Shown here piece after piece: positions 54,057 to 62,036 of a stretch of 64,000 bases of DNA. A program made the translations under genes and the position numbers. This stretch comes from Curtobacterium sp. SGAir0471. GTDB taxonomy: Bacteria; Actinomycetota; Actinomycetes; Actinomycetales; Microbacteriaceae. The DNA lies in assembly GCF_005490985.1 (NCBI RefSeq), contig NZ_CP027869.1, positions 1,116,001-1,180,000 on the forward strand. The letters run 5' to 3'. Within the stretch, counting starts at the first letter, position 1; each line of letters starts with the position of its first letter. The notes under the pieces were generated by a model. It searched no databases, was not told where the DNA came from, and saw nothing but the letters and a program-made list of their open reading frames with translations.

Positions 54057-54927
54057 CCCGTCCGCATCCTCCTCCGGCGCGACAGCGCCGGTCGACGACG
54101 ACGGCGTTGCCGGTTCCGCGCCCGCGGGCACCACGACCGCGCCCGGGTTCCGCGTCCGGCTGCGCAACTTCGACGGTCCGTTCGACCTGCTGCTCTCGCT
54201 CATCACGAAGCACGAGCTCGACATCACCGAGGTGTCGCTCGGCGCCGTCACGGGCGAGTTCATCCAGTACGTCCGCCAGGCCGAGTCCGCCGACGAGCTC
54301 GACGAGGCCAGCGAGTTCCTCGTGGTCGCCGCCACCCTGCTCGACCTGAAGATCGCCGGGCTGCTGCCGCAGGGTGAACTCGTGGACGCCGAGGACGTGG
54401 CGTTGCTCGAGGCCCGGGACCTGCTCTTCGCACGACTCCTGCAGTACCGGGCGTTCAAGCAGGCCGCCGAGTGGTTCGGGGAGCGGTGGCAGCAGGAGTC
54501 CCGCCGACACGTCCGCCGGGTCCGGCTCGAGGAGCGCTTCCGCGCCCGCACACCCGAACTCGTCTGGACCCTCTCGGTGCAGGACTTCGCCGCGATCGCG
54601 ACGCTGGCCTTCGCGCCGCGGGAGATCCCGACCGTGGGGCTCGACCACCTGCACGCCCCGCTCGTGAGCATCCGCGAGCAGGCGGCCATCGTCGTCTCGA
54701 TCCTCCGCACCCGGGCGGACGAGGACGTGTCGTTCCGCGAGCTGGTCGCCGGCGTCTCGGAGACGGGTATCGTTGTGGCTCGCTTCCTGGCGATCCTGGA
54801 GCTGTACCGGAACGCATCGATCTCGTTCGAGCAGCTCGAACCGCTGGGGGAGCTGACACTCCGCTGGACCGCCGAGGACTGGTCCGACGAGAGCCTCGCG
54901 AACCTGGGAGCCGACTATGACGGATGA
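54040..54927 (+). CDS. scpA: Segregation and condensation protein A
   Basis: The 295-residue kleisin bridges SMC heads and binds ScpB. The N-terminal part from about 42 reads FRVRLRNFDGPFDLLLSLITKHELDITEVSLGAVTGEFI, the ScpA hallmark. LLDLKIAGLLPQG and the C-terminal winged helix (VSFRELVAGVSETGIVVARFLAILELYRNASISFEQLEPLGELTLRW) follow. The first 40 residues are an Ala/Ser/Thr-rich extension, so a later start is possible. It overlaps scpB by 11 bases. Confidence 0.95.
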   Translation: MAPSPDPSASSSGATAPVDDDGVAGSAPAGTTTAPGFRVRLRNFDGPFDLLLSLITKHELDITEVSLGAVTGEFIQYVRQAESADELDEASEFLVVAATLLDLKIAGLLPQGELVDAEDVALLEARDLLFARLLQYRAFKQAAEWFGERWQQESRRHVRRVRLEERFRARTPELVWTLSVQDFAAIATLAFAPREIPTVGLDHLHAPLVSIREQAAIVVSILRTRADEDVSFRELVAGVSETGIVVARFLAILELYRNASISFEQLEPLGELTLRWTAEDWSDESLANLGADYDG

Positions 54928-55603
54928 CGCACGCACCGCCGCGTCGAGCGCCGAACCCGGGGGAGCGGACGAGGTCGCCAACGCCCGCGCGATCGAGCAG
55001 GAGCTGCACGCCCGCCAGGCCACGCACCCCGATCTGCCCGTCGACCGGCAGCTCGAGGCCATCCTGATGATCGCCGACGAGCCCCAGTCGCTCGTCTCGC
55101 TCGGCGCGGCGGTCGGTGCGCCGGTGCCGGCGGTCCGTCAGGCGATCGAGCGGCTCGTCGCCGACTTCGACGGCATCGACGGCACGGTCCGCCGCGGCTT
55201 CGAACTCCGCGAGGTCGGCGGCGGCTGGCGCTTCTACGTCCGGCGCGAGCTCGACGACGTCGTCGAGCAGTTCGTCGAGGCGGAGCGTCCGGCCCGGCTG
55301 TCGCAGGCCGCGCTCGAGACCCTCGCGGTGGTCGCCTACAAGCAGCCGATCACCCGCTCGCAGATCGCCTCGATCCGGGCGGTGAACGTCGACGGTGTCG
55401 TCCGCACCCTCGTCGCGCGCGGCCTCATCGAGGAGTCGTTCACCGACGCCGAGACCGGCGCCATCAACTACGTCACGTCCGACCTGCTGCTCCAGCAGCT
55501 CGGCATCAACTCGCTCGACGAACTGCCGCTGATCTCGCCTCTGCTGGAGGACGGCGCGGACGGCTTCGGGCACAACGAAGGGATCCCCGATGGCCGCGTA
55601 TGA
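54917..55603 (+). CDS. scpB: Segregation and condensation protein B
   Basis: The 228-residue product has the two winged helices of Scp[28 protein letters not shown] at about 35-62 and [45 protein letters not shown] at about 130-175, then [22 protein letters not shown]. It forms a dimer that closes the ScpA-SMC ring. GGGAG six bases before ATG 54917 supports the start. It overlaps rluB by 14 bases. Confidence 0.96.
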   Translation: MTDDARTAASSAEPGGADEVANARAIEQELHARQATHPDLPVDRQLEAILMIADEPQSLVSLGAAVGAPVPAVRQAIERLVADFDGIDGTVRRGFELREVGGGWRFYVRRELDDVVEQFVEAERPARLSQAALETLAVVAYKQPITRSQIASIRAVNVDGVVRTLVARGLIEESFTDAETGAINYVTSDLLLQQLGINSLDELPLISPLLEDGADGFGHNEGIPDGRV

Positions 55604-57590
55604 GAACGAACGACGAGGTGGGTCCCGAGGGGGATCGGACGGCCGCTCCGGCTCCGGTCGGCCTGGAGGCGCGTCGCGCGACCGCACCGCCGGCTCCGGC
55701 CGCGCGGGTGGCCGGCCCGGCGCGGACCGTGGCGGGTACCGCGGGCGCGACGAGCGCCCGACAGGTGGTGGCGACCGTGGTGGGTACCGCGGGCGTGACG
55801 ACCGGTCCGGTGGCGAGCGCGGCGGGTACCGCGGTGGCTCGGACCAGGGCGGGTACCGCGGGCGTGACGATCGACGGGGTGGCGACCGTGGTGGGTACCG
55901 CGGGCAGGACGACCGCGGCGGTGAGCGTGGTGGGTCCCGCGGGCGTGACGACCGGTCCGGTGGCGAGCGTGGTGGGTACCGCGGCGGGTCGGACCAGGGT
56001 GGGTACCGCGGGCGTGACGAGCAGCGGGGTGGCGACCGTGGTGGGTACCGCGCCGGTCCTGACCAGGGCGGGTATCGCGGGCGCGACGAGCGCGGCGGTG
56101 AGCGTGGTGGGTACCGCGGGCGCGACGAGCGCGGCGGTGAGCGTGGTGGGTACCGCGGGCGCGACGACCGCTCCGGTGGGGACCGCGGCCGCTTCGTGAG
56201 CCGCGACGCCGACCGCCGCAGCACCGACCGCGGCGGGTTCGTCGGACGCAAGGACGACCGCTCCGGCGGGTACCGCGGGCGTGACGACCGCCAGGGCAGC
56301 GACCGTGGTGGGTTCCGCGGGCGAGACGAGCGTCCGGGTGGTGACCGTGGTGGGTACCGCGGGCGCGACGACCGCGGCGGCGAGCGTCCTGGTGGGTACC
56401 GCGGGCGCGACGAGCGTCCGGCTGGTGACCGTGGTGGCTACCGCGGCCGCGACGACGACCGTCGCGGCACCGACCGCCGCGACGCCGGGCGCCGGCCGGA
56501 GCGCCGTGACGACCGCCGCGACGATCGCCGCGACCCCGCCCGCGAGGACCGCCGCACCCCCGACGGCCGACCGAGCACCGTCTGGCACAACGGCCGCCGC
56601 TACGTCGGCGGCACGACCACCGCACGCAACGGAGACCGGCCGGGTGCGGGCGGACGCGGACGCATCCCGAGCGGCGCCGAGCGCGGGACGACCCCGCGCC
56701 CGGAGGGTGCGCGTGACGACCACGGCATCCCGGTGGAGGGCACGCCCGAGCGGCCGATCATCCCGGACTGGGACGCGGACGAGGCGGGGGCGCCCGCCGG
56801 GGGTGCGGCGAGCCTCCAGGCCGACGGTGAGCGTCTGCAGAAGGTGATCGCCGCTGCGGGCGTGGCGTCCCGACGGGTCGCGGAGAACCTGATCGTCGAG
56901 GGGCGCGTCACGGTGAACGGCGAGGTCGTCGAGGCCCTCGGACGGCGCGTGGACCCGGAGTCGGACGAGATCGCGGTGGACGGTGTGCCGGTGCAGGTGG
57001 ACACCTCGCGGCGGTACGTGTTGCTGAACAAGCCGGTCGGGATCGTGTCGAGCCTGCAGGACGAACGCGGTCGACGCGACCTGTCGGAGTTCGTCGACCG
57101 GTACGAGGAACGCCTCTTCAACGTCGGTCGGCTCGACGCCGAGACGTCCGGGCTGCTCCTGCTGACGAACGACGGCGACCTCGCGCACGTGCTGGCCCAC
57201 CCGTCGTTCGGCGTGACGAAGACCTACATCGCGAAGGTCGCGGGCAACGTGAACCCGGCGACCGTGCAGCGGCTGCTCGACGGCGTGGAGCTCGAGGACG
57301 GGCCGATCGCCGCGGACAAGGTGCGCCTGCTCGAGTCCGCCCGTGGTGAGTCCCTGGTCGAGATCACCCTGCACTCGGGGCGCAACCGGATCGTGCGACG
57401 CATGCTCGACGCGGTCGACCACCCGGTGCTCGAGCTCGTGCGTCGGTCGTTCGGACCGCTGCAGCTCGGATCGCTGCCGATCGGCAGGGTGCGTGAGCTC
57501 TCCACCGTCGAGCTCGGAGCACTCCTGCGCATCGCCCGCGACGCGAAGGGTTCTGCACAGGGCGACTCCGACGAGGAGACTGCCGACTGA
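55590..57590 (+). CDS. rluB: Pseudouridine synthase RluB with long RGG/GYRGRD repeat tail
   Basis: The 666-residue product is much longer than E. coli RluB (about 290). Residues 1-400 are disordered, and about 45-300 hold some eighteen units of the kind GGYRGRD(D/E)R-x-GG(D/E)R. The enzyme part has an S4 RNA-binding domain ([26 protein letters not shown], about 415-470) and the synthase core with the catalytic Asp in [20 protein letters not shown]. It makes pseudouridine in 23S rRNA, by analogy near position 2605. GTG/ATG choices: ATG 55590 overlaps scpB by 14 bases. The reading frame stays open through all repeats. Confidence 0.94.
   Translation: MAAYENERRGGSRGGSDGRSGSGRPGGASRDRTAGSGRAGGRPGADRGGYRGRDERPTGGGDRGGYRGRDDRSGGERGGYRGGSDQGGYRGRDDRRGGDRGGYRGQDDRGGERGGSRGRDDRSGGERGGYRGGSDQGGYRGRDEQRGGDRGGYRAGPDQGGYRGRDERGGERGGYRGRDERGGERGGYRGRDDRSGGDRGRFVSRDADRRSTDRGGFVGRKDDRSGGYRGRDDRQGSDRGGFRGRDERPGGDRGGYRGRDDRGGERPGGYRGRDERPAGDRGGYRGRDDDRRGTDRRDAGRRPERRDDRRDDRRDPAREDRRTPDGRPSTVWHNGRRYVGGTTTARNGDRPGAGGRGRIPSGAERGTTPRPEGARDDHGIPVEGTPERPIIPDWDADEAGAPAGGAASLQADGERLQKVIAAAGVASRRVAENLIVEGRVTVNGEVVEALGRRVDPESDEIAVDGVPVQVDTSRRYVLLNKPVGIVSSLQDERGRRDLSEFVDRYEERLFNVGRLDAETSGLLLLTNDGDLAHVLAHPSFGVTKTYIAKVAGNVNPATVQRLLDGVELEDGPIAADKVRLLESARGESLVEITLHSGRNRIVRRMLDAVDHPVLELVRRSFGPLQLGSLPIGRVRELSTVELGALLRIARDAKGSAQGDSDEETAD
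55725..56475 (+). repeat. Coding tandem repeats of the RluB tail
   Basis: Units of 27-48 bases built on GGTGGGTACCGCGGGCG-(C/T)GACGA repeat about eighteen times with small changes. Exact and near-exact copies sit next to each other (for example around 56093-56165), which suggests recent slippage or unequal exchange. Each unit encodes G-G-Y-R-G-R-D plus a charged spacer. Confidence 0.9.
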
Positions 57591-57597
57591 CGCTCGG

Positions 57598-57603
57598 TAG
57601 GCT
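57598..57603 (+). promoter_or_regulatory. tyrA -10 box (leaderless start)
   Basis: TAGGCT, 7 bases before the GTG at 57611, just after the rluB stop. Confidence 0.6.
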
Positions 57604-57610
57604 GAGGCCC

Positions 57611-58735
57611 GTGACCGACGCCCCCGCCCCGCTCGCCGAACCGGACATCGACCGGCGGCTGCGCGGACCCGTGCGGGTGGTCGGTGCCGGGCTGCTGGGC
57701 GCGTCGATCGGGCTCGCCCTGCGCGAGAAGGGCGTCGACGTCGTGCTCGACGACGTCTCACCCGCCGCACTGGCGCTCGCCGTCGACTACGGTGCGGGCC
57801 GGCGACCGGCGGACGGCGACGACCCGGAGCTCGTCGTGGTGGCGGTCCCGCCGGACGTGGTCGCGACGGTCGTCGAGCGCGAGCTCACTGCCTTCCCGCG
57901 CGCGGTCGTCACCGACGTGGCGAGCGTGAAGACGGGACCGCTGGAGCGACTGCGGGCCTCGGGCGCCGACGTCGGTCGGTACATCGGATCGCACCCGATG
58001 GCCGGTCGCGAGCGGAGCGGGCCGACCGCGGCGCGGGCCGACCTGTTCGTCGGTCGCCCTTGGGTGATCGCCGGGCACGACGCGATCTCGTACCAGCGTG
58101 CCGCGGTGGTCGAGGACCTCGCGCTCGACGTCGGCGCGACCGTCGTCCCGATGGAGCCCGACTCGCACGACCTCGCCGTCGCGTACGTCTCGCACGCGCC
58201 GCAGCTCGTGTCGACCCTCATGGCCGCGCGGCTGCAGGAGGCCCCGGACGGGTCGCTCGGCCTCGCCGGTGGCGGCGTGCGCGACGTGACGCGCATCGCC
58301 GCGAGCGACCCCGGCTTGTGGGTGCAGATCATCGGAGCGAACGCCGCGAACATCCGGCCGGTGCTCGCCGACCTGCGCGACGACCTCGACCGGGTGCTCG
58401 CCGCGCTCGGTGATCCCGACGGGCAGGGATCGCCGCGGACGATCGCGGAGACCATCGCCGCAGGCAACCGCGGGGTCGAGCGGCTCCCCGGCAAGCACGG
58501 CACCACCAAGCGCTTCGCCCAGGTGGTCGTCCTCGTCGACGACACCCCCGGGCAGATCGCCGCGCTCCTGCAGTTCATCGGGGAGATCGGCATCAACCTC
58601 GAGGACATGCGCCTCGAGCACTCACCGGGCGCACCGATCGGCATCGTCGAGGTGTCGGTCGTGCCCGAGCAGGAACAGCGACTCGTCGAGGAACTCGAGG
58701 GGCGCGGATGGAGGATCGCAGCAGCATGGGCCTGA
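57611..58735 (+). CDS. tyrA: Prephenate dehydrogenase
   Basis: The 374-residue enzyme makes 4-hydroxyphenylpyruvate from prephenate with NAD for tyrosine synthesis. The NAD loop [27 protein letters not shown] lies at about 20-47. [23 protein letters not shown] holds the catalytic His. A C-terminal ACT domain (about 300-374, [35 protein letters not shown]) suggests feedback control by an aromatic amino acid. GTG 57611 follows the leaderless box. It overlaps cmk by 28 bases. Confidence 0.95.
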   Translation: MTDAPAPLAEPDIDRRLRGPVRVVGAGLLGASIGLALREKGVDVVLDDVSPAALALAVDYGAGRRPADGDDPELVVVAVPPDVVATVVERELTAFPRAVVTDVASVKTGPLERLRASGADVGRYIGSHPMAGRERSGPTAARADLFVGRPWVIAGHDAISYQRAAVVEDLALDVGATVVPMEPDSHDLAVAYVSHAPQLVSTLMAARLQEAPDGSLGLAGGGVRDVTRIAASDPGLWVQIIGANAANIRPVLADLRDDLDRVLAALGDPDGQGSPRTIAETIAAGNRGVERLPGKHGTTKRFAQVVVLVDDTPGQIAALLQFIGEIGINLEDMRLEHSPGAPIGIVEVSVVPEQEQRLVEELEGRGWRIAAAWA

Positions 58736-59616
58736 ACGACGACACGCACGTCACGCCGGACGACTCCGGCGTCACCGGGGGTCCCGAGGGGCCCGACTCC
58801 GGTCTGCCCACCCCGACACCGGGCGACGGTGCTGCCGGCGGCGCCGACGGCGGTGCGCTCGGTGGGCCCGCCGGTGGGCTCGGCACCCCGGGCGGCGAGC
58901 CCGGGTCGACCAGCGCCCCGGTGCCGTCCGGCCTGCCGCAGGGCGCGTTCGTCGCGAAGACGGTCATCGCGGTCGACGGTCCCGCCGGCAGCGGCAAGTC
59001 CAGCGTCTCGCGCGCGGCGGCCCGTGCCCTGGGCTTCGGGTACCAGGACACCGGCGCCGCTTACCGTGCACTCGCTTGGCACGCGCTGCAGCTGGGCGTC
59101 GACCTCGACGACGCCGCGGCGGTCGTGGCGAGCTGGGACACCTTCGACTACTCCATCGGCACCGACCCGGACGACTACTTCGTCCGCGTCGGCGACACCG
59201 ACGTGACCGAGGCGATCCGCACCCCCGAGGTGACCGCGGCGGTCGCGCACATCGCGAAGCTGCCCGAGGTCCGCGAGAAGCTCGTGCAGCTGTTCCGGCA
59301 GGTCATGCGGAAGGCCGACGCGCAGGGCATCATCACCGAGGGCCGCGACATCACCACGGTCGTCGCACCCGACGCCGAGGTCCGCATCCTGCTGACCGCC
59401 GACGAGTCGGTTAGGATGGCTCGGCGCTCGGCAGAGGTCACCACGCAGTCGGCCGCCGAGACCTCCGCCGCACTCGCCCGCCGAGACGCGGCGGACGCGA
59501 AGGTCGTCGACTTCATGAACGCCGCGGACGGTGTCACGACGCTCGACTCCACCGACCTCGACTTCGACCAGACCGTCCAGGCGGTCGTCGACCTGGCCCG
59601 AGCGGCCACGCACTGA
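58708..59616 (+). CDS. cmk: Cytidylate kinase with disordered N-terminal extension
   Basis: The 302-residue kinase phosphorylates CMP and dCMP with ATP. The P-loop [22 protein letters not shown] is at about 89-110; [39 protein letters not shown] and [26 protein letters not shown] are the NMP and lid motifs. Residues 1-80 are a Gly/Pro/Asp-rich extension absent from most Cmk. Starts at ATG 58708 or ATG 58726 are both possible; the second has GGAGG eleven bases before it. In actinobacteria cmk and der are neighbours. Confidence 0.94.
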   Translation: MEDRSSMGLNDDTHVTPDDSGVTGGPEGPDSGLPTPTPGDGAAGGADGGALGGPAGGLGTPGGEPGSTSAPVPSGLPQGAFVAKTVIAVDGPAGSGKSSVSRAAARALGFGYQDTGAAYRALAWHALQLGVDLDDAAAVVASWDTFDYSIGTDPDDYFVRVGDTDVTEAIRTPEVTAAVAHIAKLPEVREKLVQLFRQVMRKADAQGIITEGRDITTVVAPDAEVRILLTADESVRMARRSAEVTTQSAAETSAALARRDAADAKVVDFMNAADGVTTLDSTDLDFDQTVQAVVDLARAATH

Positions 59617-59738
59617 CGCACGACCGGGCGCCGTCCGGTCACCACGACCGGGTCGCCCGGTCACCACGGCCGGGGAACCGGCCCGGCCGGCACCGGCCAC
59701 CGACACCGCGGCTCCGGTCGCACACGAGGAAACCCACC

Positions 59739-61262
59739 ATGGCCCAGCAGGACAGCCACGACAACGACGACTTCCCGGAGTACGACGACGCGCTCGGCGA
59801 ACGGCTCGCCGGACTCGACGACGCCGAGGCGGACCAGCGTGCGAACGCGCTCCGCGCCGGGCTCGACGAGTACGAGCTCGACGACGAGGACGTCGCGCTC
59901 CTCGACGCCGGTGAGCTCGGCGAGGACGGCGTCCACTACCTGCCCGCGTACCCGGTGCTCGCCATCGTCGGACGTCCGAACGTCGGCAAGTCGGCGCTCG
60001 TCAACCGCATCATCGGCCGTCGCGAGGCCGTCGTCCAGGACGTCCCCGGCGTCACGCGTGACCGCGTGAGCTACAGGGCCGAGTGGAACGACAAGCGCTT
60101 CACGCTCGTCGACACCGGCGGGTGGGAGCCCGACGCCCGCGGCATCAACGCCTCGGTCGCCGCCCAGGCCGAGGTCGCGGTCGACCTCGCCGACGCCGTG
60201 CTCTTCGTCGTCGACGTCACGGTCGGCATCACCGCCACCGACGAGCACGTCGTGAAGATGCTCCGCGGGACCGACCGCCCGGTCATCGTCGTCGCGAACA
60301 AGGCCGACGACGACCGCCGTGACCTGGACGCCTACGAGCTGTGGAACCTCGGGCTCGGCGAGCCGCACCCGGTCTCCGCGCTGCACGGCCGAGGCGTCGC
60401 GGACCTGATGGACCTCATCATCAAGACGCTCCCCGACACGTCGGCCGTCGCCAAGCAGGAGGTCGGCGGACCCCGTCGCGTCGCGATCCTCGGCCGCCCG
60501 AACGTCGGCAAGAGCTCGCTGCTCAACAAGGCCGCGGGCGAGGAGCGCGTCGTCGTCAACGACCTCGCAGGGACCACCCGTGACCCGGTGGACGAGCAGA
60601 TCGAGCTCGGCGGCCGCGTGTGGCGCTTCGTCGACACCGCCGGCATCCGGAAGCGCGTGCACCTGCAGCAGGGCGCGGACTTCTACGCCTCGCTCCGCAC
60701 CACCGCGGCGCTCGAGAAGGCCGAGGTCGCCGTCGTCGTGCTCGACGTGACCGAGCCGATCTCGACGCAGGACCTCCGCATCATCGACCTGGTGCTCGAG
60801 TCCGGCCGTGCGCTCGTCCTCGCCTACAACAAGTGGGACCTGCTCGACGACGACCGGCGTCGCTACCTCGAGCGCGAGATCGAGCAGGACCTGGCGCACG
60901 TCGCCTGGGCCCCGCGCGTCAACATCTCCGCCCGGACGGGCCGTCACCTCGAGAAGCTCGTGCCGGCGCTCGAGACCGCCCTCGAGTCGTGGGACACCCG
61001 CATCCCGACCGGCAAGGTCAACGCCTTCATCGCCGAGCTCGTGCAGGAGCACCCGCACCCGGTCCGCGGTGGCAAGCAGCCCCGCATCCTGTTCGGGACG
61101 CAGGCGTCGAGCCAGCCGCCGACGTTCGTGCTCTTCACCTCGGCGTTCCTCGACCCGCAGTACCGCCGCTTCATCACGCGTCGTCTGCGCGAGGTGTGGG
61201 GCTTCGAGGGCACCCCGATCAACGTCAACATGCGGGTGCGCGAGCGCCGCAAGCGCACGTAG
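59739..61262 (+). CDS. der: Ribosome assembly GTPase Der (EngA)
   Basis: The 507-residue protein has an acidic N-terminal extension of about 68 residues, then two G domains and a KH-like end. G domain 1 from about 70 has [22 protein letters not shown] and NKAD; G domain 2 from about 245 has [25 protein letters not shown] and NKWD. The KH-like domain reads [36 protein letters not shown]. It acts in 50S subunit maturation. GAGGAAA nine bases before the ATG supports the start. The 122-base gap before it holds GGTCACCACGACCGGGTCGCC direct repeats in part. Confidence 0.97.
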   Translation: MAQQDSHDNDDFPEYDDALGERLAGLDDAEADQRANALRAGLDEYELDDEDVALLDAGELGEDGVHYLPAYPVLAIVGRPNVGKSALVNRIIGRREAVVQDVPGVTRDRVSYRAEWNDKRFTLVDTGGWEPDARGINASVAAQAEVAVDLADAVLFVVDVTVGITATDEHVVKMLRGTDRPVIVVANKADDDRRDLDAYELWNLGLGEPHPVSALHGRGVADLMDLIIKTLPDTSAVAKQEVGGPRRVAILGRPNVGKSSLLNKAAGEERVVVNDLAGTTRDPVDEQIELGGRVWRFVDTAGIRKRVHLQQGADFYASLRTTAALEKAEVAVVVLDVTEPISTQDLRIIDLVLESGRALVLAYNKWDLLDDDRRRYLEREIEQDLAHVAWAPRVNISARTGRHLEKLVPALETALESWDTRIPTGKVNAFIAELVQEHPHPVRGGKQPRILFGTQASSQPPTFVLFTSAFLDPQYRRFITRRLREVWGFEGTPINVNMRVRERRKRT

Positions 61263-61277
61263 CGGTCGGACGACGAC

Positions 61278-61391
61278 GTGGGACGGCGAGCACGGCGAGG
61301 ACCCCTGGCGGGCCTGCTGGCGCTCGCCGTCGTCGTGTCCGGGCTCGGCGCCGCATGGCTCGTCACCGGGGACGGAAGCGCCACCGACTGA
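61278..61391 (+). CDS. Candidate 37-residue single-helix membrane protein
   Basis: A short GTG frame encodes VGRRARRGPLAGLLALA followed by a hydrophobic run to about residue 30 and a polar end (TGDGSATD). The Arg-rich start and one helix look like a real small membrane protein, but the ribosome site is weak and the gene lies alone in the 185-base gap after der. It could be spurious. Confidence 0.4.
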   Translation: MGRRARRGPLAGLLALAVVVSGLGAAWLVTGDGSATD

Positions 61392-61447
61392 ACGGGACCG
61401 GAGCGGCACGGCCCTCCGACGGGCGCCGGATGCGGCACCATTGACTC

Positions 61448-61978
61448 GTGCGTCTCCCCGTCCTCGCCGACCGTCTCTGGTGCCGGCTGCACCTGGACCG
61501 CCTGGCCGGCGGTCGGCAGGCCGACTACGTGATCCGCGAGGACATGCTCGCCCACCCCGACACCGTGCGGTCGTTCCGGTGGATCCGGTGGCTGCTCGTC
61601 GCCGAGACGGCGGTCGGACTCGCGGCGATCGTCGTCGCCGTGCTGCTCACCCGCGCGGGGGAGACGGTCGTGTGGGCGGTCTGGTTCCGGGCGACCGTCG
61701 TGCTCCTCATCACCCTGACGCTCTACGTGTTCGCCTGGCGGGCGCAGCTCGGCTACTACTGGGCGTACCAGCGGATCCGGCTGTTCAGCCGGATCTTCCC
61801 CGTCGTGACCCTCGTCGTCGCAGCGATCCCGGGGCTCTACCCGTTCTGGATGGTCATCGAGCAGATCCTCTTCTCGCTCCTGATGATCGGCATCGGCGAC
61901 GTGCTGACGAGCGACCACATGCGGGCGACCTTCCCGAAGCCGGTCCGTGCGGGTCGACAGGAGCACTCCACGGAGTGA
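61448..61978 (+). CDS. Membrane protein of unknown function, four helices
   Basis: The 176-residue product has a cytoplasmic start (RLPVLADRLWCRLHLDRLAGGRQADYVIRE) and hydrophobic helices at about 44-66, 76-96, 116-136 and 140-158. I recognise no family. CACCAT lies six bases before the GTG and may be a -10 box. It ends 58 bases before the FHA/EssC-like gene, on the same strand, so a link to type VII secretion is possible but unproven. Confidence 0.7.
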   Translation: MRLPVLADRLWCRLHLDRLAGGRQADYVIREDMLAHPDTVRSFRWIRWLLVAETAVGLAAIVVAVLLTRAGETVVWAVWFRATVVLLITLTLYVFAWRAQLGYYWAYQRIRLFSRIFPVVTLVVAAIPGLYPFWMVIEQILFSLLMIGIGDVLTSDHMRATFPKPVRAGRQEHSTE

Positions 61979-62010
61979 CGGGTGACGGTGCCACGGTCGG
62001 ACGGCGCCCG

Positions 62011-62016
62011 TACGAT
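62011..62016 (+). promoter_or_regulatory. -10 box of the FHA/EssC-like gene
   Basis: TACGAT lies 20 bases before the GTG at 62037. The short leader holds a G-rich ribosome-site-like stretch (GGGGGTGG). Confidence 0.5.
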
Positions 62017-62036
62017 GGTGGGCACGGGGGTGGTGT

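Noticed and set aside
55725..56475. The rluB repeats as a CRISPR array
   Set aside because: Unit lengths vary, spacers are also repeated, the frame is open throughout and no cas gene is near.
55506..57770. Antisense frame opposite rluB with [14 protein letters not shown] repeats
   Set aside because: The repeats are only the reverse reading of the GYRGRD-coding units. The sense frame has S4 and synthase domains and overlaps scpB in the usual way.
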